Below, in pieces: positions 1-9,400 of a stretch of 34,281 nt of DNA. The notes below the pieces were generated by a model. The model had not been told where the DNA came from. It ran no database searches and was given only the letters and a program-made list of their open reading frames with translations. Position numbers and translations under genes: made by a program. Positions within the stretch are counted from its first letter, which is position 1. The number at the start of each line of letters is the position of its first letter. The stretch is taken from assembly GCA_025453875.1 (NCBI GenBank), contig JALOPN010000002.1, positions 1 through 34,281 of the forward strand. Direction: 5' to 3'. The DNA is from Gemmatimonadaceae bacterium (GTDB lineage: Bacteria; Gemmatimonadota; Gemmatimonadetes; Gemmatimonadales; Gemmatimonadaceae).

Positions 1-226
1 ACAGCGGCTCGTGATTCACGCCCCGCTCATGCACCTCACCAAGGCTGGCATCGTGGCGCTCGGCCAGTCGCTCGGCGTGGACTACGCGCTCACCACGAGT
101 TGCTACGATCCCTTGCCGAACGGTGCGGCGTGCGGTCGTTGCGACGCATGTCAACTGCGCCTCAAGGGCTTTGCGGAAGCGGGCGCCACCGATCCCATCG
201 CGTACGCCACGACGAGTTCCGCGTGA
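1..226 (+). CDS. queC: 7-cyano-7-deazaguanine synthase QueC (3' part)
   Basis: This is the C-terminal end of QueC; the gene starts left of the window and is open to base 2. QueC converts 7-carboxy-7-deazaguanine, ammonia and ATP to preQ0, the precursor of queuosine and related bases. The visible part holds the conserved SCY motif and the zinc-binding cluster CGRCDAC followed by QLR, then a GF...AGATDP tail typical of the family. The stop TGA (224-226) overlaps the queE start codon as GTGA, which points to translational coupling with the next gene. The family assignment is secure; the missing N-terminus with the ATP-pyrophosphatase loop cannot be judged. Confidence 0.93.
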   Translation, partial: QRLVIHAPLMHLTKAGIVALGQSLGVDYALTTSCYDPLPNGAACGRCDACQLRLKGFAEAGATDPIAYATTSSA

Positions 227-867
227 CGTACACGGTCAAGGAGATCTTCTACACGTTGCAGGGCGAAGGCATCAACGCCGGTCGCCCTGCCGTGTTCTGC
301 CGCTTCAGCGGCTGCAACTTGTGGACCGGTCGCGAAGCCGATCGCGCCACCTCCACCTGTCGCTTCTGCGATACGGATTTTGTGGGCGTCGGCCCGGACG
401 GCGGCAAGTTCGCGACGGCGGCGGCGCTCGCCGACGCGGTGCGCTCGCGCTGGCCGTCCGACGCGCCGAGCGGGGTGCGCCCGTTCGTGGTGTGCACCGG
501 CGGCGAACCGCTGCTGCAACTTGATCGGGCCGCGATCGACGCGCTGCACGACGCCGGCTTCGAGATCGCGGTGGAGAGCAACGGCACGATCGCCGCGCCC
601 GAGGGGATCGACTGGTTGTGCGTGAGTCCCAAGGCGCGCGCCACGCTCGTGCAGACGCGCGGCCAGGAGCTCAAGCTCGTCTATCCGCAGACGGAAGCGG
701 AGGGCGATCCTGCACGCTTCGAGGCGCTCGACTTCGACCACCTCCTGCTGCAGCCGATGGATGGTCCGGACCGCGAGGCGAACACCGCCGCCGCGATCGC
801 GTACTGCCTGGCGCATCCGCGGTGGCGGCTGAGTGTGCAGACACACAAGGTGATCGGGGTGCGGTAG
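223..867 (+). CDS. queE: 7-carboxy-7-deazaguanine synthase QueE (radical SAM)
   Basis: QueE rearranges 6-carboxytetrahydropterin to 7-carboxy-7-deazaguanine, the step between QueD and QueC. The protein is 214 residues from a GTG start that overlaps the queC stop by 4 bases. It opens with the QueE signature [11 protein letters not shown]. The [4Fe-4S] ligands have the spacing C-x14-C-x2-C (GCNLW...STCRFC), a variant known from some QueE subgroups rather than the common CxxxCxxC. TGGEPLLQ (SAM binding) and a C-terminal QTHK are also present. The last 12 codons, including the stop, are repeated at 3234-3269 with two synonymous changes, so the 3' end of this gene was duplicated or replaced during an insertion. 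Function is confident. Confidence 0.95.
   Translation: MTYTVKEIFYTLQGEGINAGRPAVFCRFSGCNLWTGREADRATSTCRFCDTDFVGVGPDGGKFATAAALADAVRSRWPSDAPSGVRPFVVCTGGEPLLQLDRAAIDALHDAGFEIAVESNGTIAAPEGIDWLCVSPKARATLVQTRGQELKLVYPQTEAEGDPARFEALDFDHLLLQPMDGPDREANTAAAIAYCLAHPRWRLSVQTHKVIGVR
832..867 (+). repeat. queE 3'-end direct repeat, copy 1
   Basis: These 36 bases encode [11 protein letters not shown] and the stop of queE. They recur at 3234-3269 with mismatches only at 834 (T versus C) and 843 (A versus G), both synonymous third codon positions. The final 24 bases are identical. The match stops abruptly at the stop codon on the right and at the Ser codon on the left. Confidence 0.9.
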
Positions 868-914
868 AGCGGCGGCCAGCAAACAGCGGCGCCCGCGCCC
901 CGACACGGCCCCCG

Positions 915-1043
915 TCAGAACGGTGTCTCGAAATACTCGACACCTCCACTGATCGAGTCACTGATCGAGTCGACGATGACGGTGCAGGCCCCCTTGTCTG
1001 ATGGCGATCCTCGGCCAGACGTCGCGCCGCCCTGGACTCGATC
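915..1043 (-). pseudogene. Remnant tail of a paralog of the small secreted protein at 1089-1592
   Basis: On the minus strand, a frame open from about 1043 to a TGA at 917-915 encodes a tail containing VIVDSIS, an extra DSIS, then GGVEYF. The intact small protein just upstream ends with VVDSVSGSVRFY, and the two tails align residue by residue apart from the inserted DSIS. No start codon leads into this frame and an in-frame TGA lies just upstream (1046-1044), so it looks like the 3' remnant of a second copy left between queE and the intact gene. The resemblance is short (about 12 residues plus the insertion) and could be partly chance. Confidence 0.4.
948..971. repeat. 12-bp perfect tandem duplication
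   Basis: ACTGATCGAGTC occurs twice head to tail (948-959 and 960-971). In the minus-strand frame of the gene-tail remnant it adds four in-frame residues (DSIS), so it looks like a slippage or recombination scar inside a former coding sequence. Confidence 0.85.
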
Positions 1044-1088
1044 TCATCATGACCGGGTCGCACGCGCGCCTTGCGTCGAGGCGGGCGC

Positions 1089-1592
1089 TCACTGGGTGTA
1101 GCCCCGATAGAACCGAACACTGCCGCTCACCGAGTCGACAACGAACCTCCATCTCGCGCCATTGCCATCATGGAACGGAGGCGTGGCAAGGTACTTGTGG
1201 GGATTGAGGCGCGCCACGCTGATGCCTGGCCACGCGCCGTCGCGCGTCGCGTTCTTTGACTGTGCCTCTGTCCCCGCTTGCCAAACCCTGATCAGTGAAT
1301 CGATGTGCGAACAGACGGTGGAGTCAGTGGTGGCATGCACGCTGTCGATGGGCCACCACGCAAGCCCCAGCTCCGCTCGGCGCTCGGCGGCGACGGGCTC
1401 ATCACCGTCAGCATCCTCGTCTGCGGCCAAGCTCTCAGCAGTTTCGATCACGTTTTGTTGATAGCCCTCACGACCGTGCAGACACGGGTTCGTCGCCGCG
1501 TGAGCGGCTCGCGGTTCGACCTCTCTCGCCCGTTCAGTGAGGGACGTCCCGAGGGCAGCAATACCTGCGCAGACGATCAGGGTCGCACGCAT
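1089..1592 (-). CDS. Small exported hypothetical protein
   Basis: This is a 167-residue protein with no family I can name. The N-terminus (MRATLIVCAGIAALG) is basic then hydrophobic and reads as a signal peptide. The mature part has an acidic stretch (ADEDADGDE), conserved-looking Cys37 and Cys95, and a C-terminal segment ARWRFVVDSVSGSVRFY rich in beta-strand residues. The ATG at 1592 is supported by a strong ribosome-binding site (AAGGAGA, about 8 bases upstream), one of very few in this window. Its start overlaps the end of the JAMM lipoprotein gene by 16 bases, so the two are co-transcribed and probably coupled. A shortened relative of its C-terminus lies just downstream at 915-1043. A partner or inhibitor role for the lipoprotein is possible but only inferred from the overlap. 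Confidence 0.7.
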   Translation of the reverse strand: MRATLIVCAGIAALGTSLTERAREVEPRAAHAATNPCLHGREGYQQNVIETAESLAADEDADGDEPVAAERRAELGLAWWPIDSVHATTDSTVCSHIDSLIRVWQAGTEAQSKNATRDGAWPGISVARLNPHKYLATPPFHDGNGARWRFVVDSVSGSVRFYRGYTQ

Positions 1593-3118
1593 GATCCAAC
1601 TCTCCTTCGAAACGAGGAATAGGCAGCGTCAAACTGCGACTTGCTTGGCACGCGCACGGCACCGGTTTGGATGCCGTTCGAGTCGTAGATCTTCTCGCGA
1701 TCCGACCACGCTCCTGTTCGCCCGATCGCGATGGTGTTCGGATCGATCGCGACGACCGGCACGACGGGAGGTCTCCCCCAGTTGAGATCGGCCGCTTCCC
1801 AATCTTGAGGGGAGAGAATGCCCTTGTGCGGACCCTTTTCCGCGGTCCCGTTGCAGAGTGGTCTTCCGGGAACTGCTGGGTGCGAATGCGCCAAGAGCAC
1901 CGGCGTCCATCCGAGGTTCGTGGCGACACGCGCACTGGACCCGTTGCAGATGTTCGGTGCCGTCACATCAACTTCGAACCGGTGACTCCCATCCGGCAGC
2001 CGATAGACGTATCCCGCCCACTCCACTTTGGGAACGAGCGTCTCGGTCCGCTCCATCTCCGTCTTGAGCAGTTCCCGCGTGGCCGGCAGGTCGAGCAGCG
2101 AATCGCCGGTCGGGCACGTCACCACGGGCCACGCGGTCGCGTTGGCGCTCGCGGCCTGCACCATGGCCGAGCCGCCACTGCCGACCGTCGCCCGAACCCA
2201 CATGACGCCCGACTCATGGACCGGGATCGTGCAACTCGCCTGGCCGGCATGACAGCTTACCGCCGACGTTTGTGCGGCCTGTGCCCGCTGGCGCGGAACA
2301 CGCGTAGCGGCATCGGGTGCGGCCCTCGTGGACGCGTCCACCATCATCGCGATCGGCGGATCGCCCACGGCCGAACGCCAGATCCACTCGTGGACCTGCA
2401 AGGCCAGCGAACCGGCGGATGCCGTGAACGTCACCAGCCCGCCCCGTTCGACCTCCGGTGGTGTCGCCGTCAGCGTGAGCTGCCCGTTGGACACGATCTC
2501 GACGCGCACAGCCTGCTGTCCGCCGGTGCCAATCACACACCGACGCCCCGTCAGACCGTTGCACGCTGGTGGCCCCGGGTACGAGGGCTGCAGGAACGGT
2601 CGACGCTTGACCGGACCGCTCCCGCGCACCACACCGGTCACGCTGAACGAATCGATGAGCCCGGGGAACGGCGCGTTGGGCGAGGGGCCGATCGCCGCGA
2701 TGTTCGTCGCGCCGGTTCCGGTGAACGCCGTGTAGATCTCCCCTCCTCGATCGCCACCAATGCGTTCACCATCGGCATCGAGCGATGGATAATCGGAGCC
2801 AGCCAGATTCCAGCTCGGTGGAATGAGCGGATTGTAGATCCGCAGAATGCGCCCCACGACGGTCACGCGCACCAAGGTGCGCTGCGGGAACGAGAACACC
2901 GCAGCCGAGCTATCGCTGGCGGTCTCGGTTCCGAGTCCGACGGATACGAACTCCGACCACGGACGATCCGGCGAATAACACACCGGATCAGGACACGTCA
3001 TGCCGAGGCGCGGAAGCGGCGGGACCGGGGCAGGACGCGTCAAACCCTCGCGGAGGGCATCACGCTCGGTTGGCACGGGCCGGTCGCACGCCCCGGCGAT
3101 GAGCGCAATCGCGAGCAC
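1577..3118 (-). CDS. Lipoprotein with Ig-like region and C-terminal JAMM/DUF4329-like metallopeptidase motif
   Basis: The protein is 513 residues from the GTG at 3118. A lipobox-like IAGAC puts the lipidated Cys at residue 11, which leaves an unusually short signal peptide with no basic n-region. Residues about 215-330 contain LTATPPEVERGGLVTFTAS, an Ig/PKD-like fold signature. Near the C-terminus, HSHP (about 411-414) is followed by SPQD (436-439), matching the zinc-binding JAMM pattern H-x-H...S-x-x-D. The following hydrophobic strands (VVPVVAID) and IYDSNG resemble DUF4329/JAB-type secreted peptidases. A better start may be the ATG at 3168. It enters this frame only if the run of eight C between them gains one C, and the result would be a normal basic plus hydrophobic lipoprotein signal. 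The gene lies inside the segment bounded by the queE-tail repeats. Lipoprotein and motif are visible; enzymatic activity is inferred. Confidence 0.7.
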   Translation of the reverse strand: MLAIALIAGACDRPVPTERDALREGLTRPAPVPPLPRLGMTCPDPVCYSPDRPWSEFVSVGLGTETASDSSAAVFSFPQRTLVRVTVVGRILRIYNPLIPPSWNLAGSDYPSLDADGERIGGDRGGEIYTAFTGTGATNIAAIGPSPNAPFPGLIDSFSVTGVVRGSGPVKRRPFLQPSYPGPPACNGLTGRRCVIGTGGQQAVRVEIVSNGQLTLTATPPEVERGGLVTFTASAGSLALQVHEWIWRSAVGDPPIAMMVDASTRAAPDAATRVPRQRAQAAQTSAVSCHAGQASCTIPVHESGVMWVRATVGSGGSAMVQAASANATAWPVVTCPTGDSLLDLPATRELLKTEMERTETLVPKVEWAGYVYRLPDGSHRFEVDVTAPNICNGSSARVATNLGWTPVLLAHSHPAVPGRPLCNGTAEKGPHKGILSPQDWEAADLNWGRPPVVPVVAIDPNTIAIGRTGAWSDREKIYDSNGIQTGAVRVPSKSQFDAAYSSFRRRVGSCVRP

Positions 3119-3147
3119 GAGGCATGCACGCTCGGCATCAAATGTGC

Positions 3148-3155
3148 GGGGGGGG
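3148..3155. repeat. Homopolymer G8 (C8 on the minus strand) ahead of the lipoprotein gene
   Basis: A run of eight G lies 30-37 bases upstream of the GTG start of the JAMM lipoprotein. It is read as C8 in the sense of that gene. The ATG at 3168 is out of frame with the lipoprotein; one additional C would put it in frame. It is a candidate slippage tract. Confidence 0.7.
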
Positions 3156-3174
3156 TAGCGCGTCTCATCGAGCG

Positions 3175-3203
3175 AGTTTGGCGCTCGAGACTGAATGTGT
3201 TAA
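3175..3203 (-). promoter_or_regulatory. Candidate sigma70-type promoter for the JAMM lipoprotein
   Basis: Minus-strand TTAACA (3203-3198), a 17-base spacer and CAAACT (3180-3175) lie upstream of the lipoprotein. The -10 ends 6 bases before the ATG at 3168, so a transcript from here would start at or very near that ATG. The -35 is good and the -10 weak. It overlaps an opposite-strand candidate promoter. Confidence 0.35.
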
Positions 3204-3206
3204 GAT
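3178..3206 (+). promoter_or_regulatory. Candidate promoter reading toward the macroglobulin gene
   Basis: TTGGCG (3178-3183), a 17-base spacer and TAAGAT (3201-3206) preceded by TG at the extended -10 position form a plausible sigma70-like promoter on the plus strand. The same -35 hexamer and spacing are found at 29068-29096. It lies just inside the cassette, so the 3424 gene may be transcribed through the queE-tail copy with a leader of about 210 bases. No better promoter is evident between 3270 and 3423. Confidence 0.35.
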
Positions 3207-3233
3207 CGGCTTCGCACCGGCGGATCTCGGCCC

Positions 3234-3269
3234 AGCGTGCAGACGCACAAGGTGATCGGGGTGCGGTAG
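3234..3269 (+). repeat. queE 3'-end direct repeat, copy 2
   Basis: This is a second copy of the last 12 codons of queE, including the stop, 2.4 kb downstream of the gene and with no queE body in front of it. The two differences from copy 1 are both synonymous, which means this copy comes from a functional queE reading frame of a slightly different allele and is not a chance match. It marks the right border of the inserted segment. Confidence 0.85.
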
Positions 3270-3423
3270 GCGCCTGACGGGTCGAGCCGGTCGTGTTCAT
3301 CGATTCATCATGTCGCGTTCACGAAGACGTCATGCACTCTTCATCGCCTCGTGATTGCTGTAGGGCGCCCGCCGACGCACGATAGGCCGGAGCAATCGCG
3401 CACCGCACCCGCACGCGAGGAAA
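3270..3423. other. Non-coding leader between the queE-tail copy and the macroglobulin gene
   Basis: With 3119-3233, this makes a gap of about 300 bases between divergent genes. The left part holds the G8 tract, the two overlapping promoter candidates and the queE-tail copy. In this right part I see no gene, hairpin terminator or strong promoter. The only clear signal is an AGGA at 3418-3421 that serves as ribosome-binding site for the next gene. Confidence 0.5.
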
Positions 3424-6400
3424 ATGGCGATGACCCACGCAACACGTTCTGCTGACCGCCCACGCGCCCGCGTGGGTTTCGCCGCGATCGTCGCGCTGGT
3501 GGTCGCCTGTGCGGGCGCGCCCACCGCGTCACTCGACGCGCAGCAGCCACGGCCCACGCTCGCCCCCCTGCTGCCACAGGTCCCACGCGTCGTCGTGCGT
3601 CCCACGCCACCACGCGCGCCCGAGCCCCTCGGCCTGCGGCAGGACGCGGCCTCGCGCGACGTCGCGCCCAACGGCAGCATCACCGTGGGCTTCGATCGCG
3701 ATCTCGTGCCGCTGCTGCCGCGTGCGCCACGCCCCACGCCGTCGGTGCGCATCGAACCGGCGCTGCCCATCGTCGTGACGTGGCGTGACGCGGCCACGCT
3801 GCGCGTGACGCCGATGGAACCGCTGACGCCGGGGCGCACCTATCGGATCATTGTGGACACACCGCTCGTCGCGCTCGACGGTGCGGCGCTCGAGTCGCCC
3901 GCCGTTGTGCGCGCCCACGTTGCACCGGTGACGCGGCGGCAGCTGCTGCCGGAACTGTATGCCGATGGCGAGTCGCTCATCGATCCGCATGGCACGCTGC
4001 GGCTGGTGATGCGCGGCGCGGTGGACAGTGCAACGTGGGCGCACGCGATCTCGGTGCGCGTCGACCGCAGTGCCGGGTGTGCAGCGGACCTCCATCGCTA
4101 CACCCTCGTGCGACAGCGACTGCCGAGCGCCGACGAGTGGGTCACCGACACGTTCGAACGTCCGACGAACGGCGGTCGCCGCATTGACACACTCACCCGC
4201 GTGCTCGAGTATCGTCCCGACACACCGCTCCCCAGCGACTGCCGCGGCGTGCTCGAAGTACCCGATGCGCAGGCGGGGCTGCCAGACCGTACGGACACGA
4301 CCGGCGCAACCGCGCTCGCGGTTCCGGCGGAGCGCTATCGCGTGCGCACTGCGCGACCGTTCCAGCTCGATCCGCTGGCGCCCTGCCGCAGCCTCCCCTG
4401 TGCTGTTCCAGGCGCGGTGTACGTGGGGTTCACCGTGAGCGCGCAACGCTCGGCAATGCCTCCACTGCGCGTGCAACCCGCCGGCGTGGGCTCACCACAA
4501 CCGACGTCGTCATTCGGGACGCGCGCCGGCTGGATGCTGCCGACGTCTGCGCAGCCAGGGGAGCTGGTGCGCGTGCTCGCCGATACCGCCCTGCGCGACA
4601 TGTTCGGTCGAACGCTCGTCGGCGAGAACGCATGGTCGGTGCGTGTGCCGGACCGTACCCCCGACGCGCGCCTGCTTGATGCGGGCCTCATCCAGCGGCC
4701 ACGCCACGCGCCGGATTCGCTGGCGGTGTGGCACGTCAACACCGCAGGCATCGAACTGCGCGCCGTGCGACTTCGCGTACCAGGACTGCTCACGGGACCA
4801 TCGCGACCGAGCTTTCGCGAGCCTCCGACGTGGGCGGTGATCGGAGATACCCTGCGGTTCACGTACGCGCTTTCGGCGTCGCGCAACGAGGAACGCACCT
4901 CGTTCATTGCCATCCCCGACGCGGTGCGCCGCGACCCGCGACAGCCGTGGCTGCTGGAGGTGCGTGTGCTGCGTGCCGCCTCGCGCCTCAACCTCGCGGG
5001 CACACCGTGGGCGGATTCACTGTTGCCCGCAGACCGGATGCGGGCCACTGTGCTCATCTTCAGCGATCTGGCGGTGCACGCACACCTGCTGGGCGCACCG
5101 TCGGCCGTCTTCGTGACCGATGCCCGCACCGGAGCGCCCGTGTCGGATGCGTCCGTCACGTTGCGCGACTCGCTCGATCGTGTGCTGGGCACCGCGCGCA
5201 CGCAGGCGGACGGTACGACACTCCTCGCCCTCGGCACGACGGCGACCGCGTGGCGCGACATGCGGGAGCGCGCCACTGTCCTCGAGGTCACGCGCGGCGA
5301 CGACACACTGCGACTGCCGGTGCAGCGGCTCGATCCGCACGTGCCACTCGCGCTCGCGGGCAGCAAGCCGGCCCCTCGATGGACGGAGAGCGTCTCCGGT
5401 GTGCCCCCGTGGAGCCGCTCACTCGCCTTTGCCGATCGCGAACTCTACCGCGCTGGTGAGCGCGTGTATTTCGGCGTCATCCGTCGCGCGTGGGACAACC
5501 GTGGGCCGCAGTCGTCCGCTGGTGACTCCGTACGCTGGACGGCCGTGACGGCGGAATTCGGTGGCGGTCTCGTGACCACGCCGTTCGACAGTGGGACCGT
5601 GCGACTCTCGGCGGCCGGCATCGCCGTCGACTCGCTGCACCTCCCGCATGATCTCGCGCCATCGCGACTGCTGCTGCAGTTCAGGCGATTCCGTGATGGC
5701 GCGTGGCGAGAGGACGCGAGCGTCCGCGCGCGCATCGCGGAGTATCGCGCGCCGGAGTTTCTCGTGCAGCTCGCGGGCACGACCGAACGCGCGGCCAACC
5801 GCATGTCGGCGCAGTTTGACATCACGTCGCGTTACCTGCACGACGCGCCCATGTCGGGCGCACACGTGCGGTGGTCGGTGACGTTCAACGAGCCGTGGAC
5901 CGCGTTTCCGGCGCTGTTCGCGAACGGGTGGCAGGTCGGACGTTGGCGTGGGGGTGAAGGGGTCTCGGCACCGGCGATCGAACGGCGCGTCGAGCGCGGC
6001 GTCGATTCGCTCGATGCGCGCGGTGCCCGTCGTCTCTCTATCGACCTCACCGACGCCGCGTACAGCCAGCCCGTGTACGCCGCGCTCGACGTCACGGTCA
6101 CCGACGTGACACGGCAGGAGGTCACCGCGACCACACGAGAGACGCTCCATCCCTCCGCGTTCTACCTCGCGGCGCGCCGCGATGTCGTGCCGACGGAGAG
6201 CGGCACTCCCACGACGGTCAGCGTACGTGCCGTGACCACCGATGGCGCGACCACACGCGGTGCGCGTGTGTCACTCGCACTCGTGCAGTGGCGCCGCGAG
6301 CACACGCCACTGCCGGCCACGCAACGCGTGACCACGCCGCTCGACACGATCTGGCGTCGCGCACTCGTGCTCGACGACACGCTGCACACGATCGACATCC

Positions 6401-9400
6401 CCGTACCGATGCAGGGCGTCTACGAACTCGTGCTCACCAGTCGTGATTCCACCGGCCAACGTGTGCTCACGTCGCTCGATGTGAGCCCATCACGTCCGCC
6501 GTTCCTCCCAACTGTGGCGACGCCATCCGCGCCGCCCGTGCTGCGTCCCCTGCAGGAAGAGGTGCCCGCAGGGACGCCCGCCGGCGTCGAGTTCGAAAGC
6601 GCGTTCGACGACGCGGAAGCGTGGCTGACCCTCGACCGCGAGGGGACGCTGTGGCAGTGGCGCGCGCGGGTCGCCCGCGGCGTACACAGGGTGTCCGTGC
6701 CAACGACCGGCGTGGCAACGCCCGGCGCGTACCTGTCCCTCCTGCTCGTGCCGCGTGGCGATCCGGCCACTCGCCATCACCCCGACGCGTCCCTCGCCGA
6801 TCGCACACCCGTGGGCACGCGCTGGCAGTTTGCATCCGTCGCGTTGCGCGTGGGCGACACGCCGTCGCGTCTCACCGTGCGCACCTCGACAACACGCGCG
6901 CGCTGGGCACCCGGCGATACGGCCACGCTCGACCTCGAAGTGCGCGACGGGCTGGGCGCCACCGCGTCGGCGGAAGTGATCGTGTGGGCCGTCGATGAAG
7001 GGGTGCTCGCGCTCAGCGACTACACGATCCCCGATCCGCATCGTGTGCTCAACGGCATGCCGGTTGCGACGATGCCCGCGTTCTCCTCGCTCTGGTGGCA
7101 CGGCGCGTCGCTCGCGCGCGACGAAACGCGGGCCGCCGCGCGCCGACCGTGGTTCCTGCGCACGGAGTACGACGACTTCTCCGGCAAGGCGTACTACGAG
7201 ATGGCGCGTGGCGTACGAGCGTACGGGGTCGCCGGGGGCGCGCCGGCCCCCGCTCCACCGGAGGCGCGCCGTGATGTCCGCGCCACCGCGTTCTTCGTGG
7301 CGAACGTGCGGACCGATTCACTCGGTCGTGCGCGGGTGCGCGCGGCGCTGCCGCAGGGGATCACGCGATATCGCGTGATCGCGCTCGCTGTCGACACGCT
7401 CGGTCGCGCCGGGCGCGACTCCACCACGCTGCAAACGTATGCACCGCTCGTCGTGCGCGCCGCGATGCCACGCTTCGTGCGCCCGGGCGATGTGTTTCGT
7501 GCGGGTGCCGCCATCTCATCCGCTGATGGATTGTCACGTGCCCTCGATGTGTGGGCACACGCACCGGCGCTCGCGGTACGCGACAGTGTGATGCGCCTAC
7601 CGCGCAGCGACGAGGCGTTGTCCGCACGCTTCCTGTGGAGCGTGCCGGACACCGCGCCGGCGCAGGTGCCAGTCACGTTCGTCGCCTCGACGCGTGAGGC
7701 GCGCGCGGCACGCAACGCCGCGGCCGAGTCGCGCGAGGCGATTTCGGCACGCGATGCCGTACGCATCACGCTTCCCGTGTCGCGTGTTGCACGTCCCTTC
7801 GTGGTGTCACACGGTGCATCCATCGATGGCATGGAGCGACGCGATCTGGAACTCCCGGCGGATGCGTCGCTCAACGACGCGACGCTCACGATCACACTTG
7901 GCACCGGGATACACGGTGCACTCGCCATTGCCGTCGAGCGTGCGCTGCAGGCGAACAGCGACGGTCTCGAACCACTGGCTGGACGCTTGCGCTGGCTGGC
8001 CTCTCGCGTGCCGACCGACAGCACCACACGGCGTGCGTTGCGACAGGAGATGGATTCGCTGATATCGCAACTGCGAACGCACGTGGATTACGGAGGGGAA
8101 GTGCACTTTTGGCCCGGGGTGCACTGGAGCACCGGCTGGCTCACCGCGTACGCCGCTCTCGCGGTGGGAGAGGCGCGCGCCGCCGGCGCCACCGTACCGA
8201 CGGATCTCATCAGCTCGCTCGTGCAAGCGATCCAGAACGGCGCGATCGATACGATGAGCGTGCCCTATGGCTCGGCCAGCGCGCGCGTCGCACAGCAACA
8301 ACGGGTCTGGTCGACCATGCTCGCGCGGACGATGGCGCTGCGTACACTCGGCACCGCCGACACATTGCTCGAACGGGCCGTGGTCGCCCATCGGGAGTCG
8401 CTCCGGTGGGATGATCTCGCGTGGCTTGCGGAGCTGCTGCACGACACGGGGCACCCGGTTGACGCCGCGCAGCGCCTCGCCGACGCGTGGTTTGTGATGA
8501 CCCGCGGTCCTCACGGGCCGCGGTCGTTCGCCGATGCCCCGTCGAGTGACGCCGCGCTCCCGTCGGCACTGCGCGGTGAAGCACGCCTGCTGCGCGCGAC
8601 TCGCCGCATCCAGCCCAACCACCCGCGCCTCGCGGAGCTCGAATCCGAAATCGCGACGCGACTCGCGGCGTCGGCCACCATGCACGACGTGGGGTGGGTG
8701 GCGGTGGCGCTCGACGCCTCGTACGACACCGCGACGACACCGACGCGCGTACGCCTCACACGCGCGGATGGATCGGAGCGCGTCGACACCCTGGTGGCTT
8801 CGACCGAGCGTACACCGAGCGGCCCGCGCGTCGGTGCACACTCTGCGGCCGCACGCGCGGCCACGGTGGGTCGTCTCTCGGTGACGGTACCCGCGGCGAC
8901 GTATGCTCGCGTGGGACCACGCTCGGACAGCGCGCAACCGCTCGCATTCATCGTGCACACCGATGCGCCGTCGTACGCGGTGTTGCGCCTGCAGGCGCCG
9001 TCCCGTCCCGACGCGCGCCGGCCGGTGCGTCAGGGCTTCGACATCGAGCGACGCATCGAAAGCGTCACCGATGGCCTGCCCATCACCACGATCGAAGCGG
9101 GCATGCTCGTACGCGTCGTGCTGCGCGTGCGCACCAGCACGTGGCGTGAGTTTGTTCGCCTCGAGGATGCGCTACCCGCCGGACTCGAGCCGATCGACGG
9201 CTCGCTCAACACGACCACCCCGTTTCGTGATCTCGTGGCGGGCATGGAAGCGAGGACGCTCGCGCAGCTCGCTCCCGAGGATGCACCAGCCGGCGAGTCG
9301 TCCGAACGGTCGCGCCCGCAACCGCACTGGTTCACGCGCACCATTCGCGCGGATGGCATCAGCTTCACCGTGCGTGAACTCGGTGCCGGACTCCACACCG

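Noticed and set aside
868-3233. Integrase, transposase or terminal inverted repeats for the queE-end cassette
   Set aside because: No recombinase motif or terminal inverted repeat is seen, so I describe it only as a bounded segment and do not call it a named mobile element.
1667-3277. Long plus-strand open frame of about 536 codons opposite the lipoprotein gene
   Set aside because: Its translation is Arg-rich and low in typical folds, while the opposite strand gives a lipobox, an Ig-like region and a JAMM motif. High GC creates long antisense frames.
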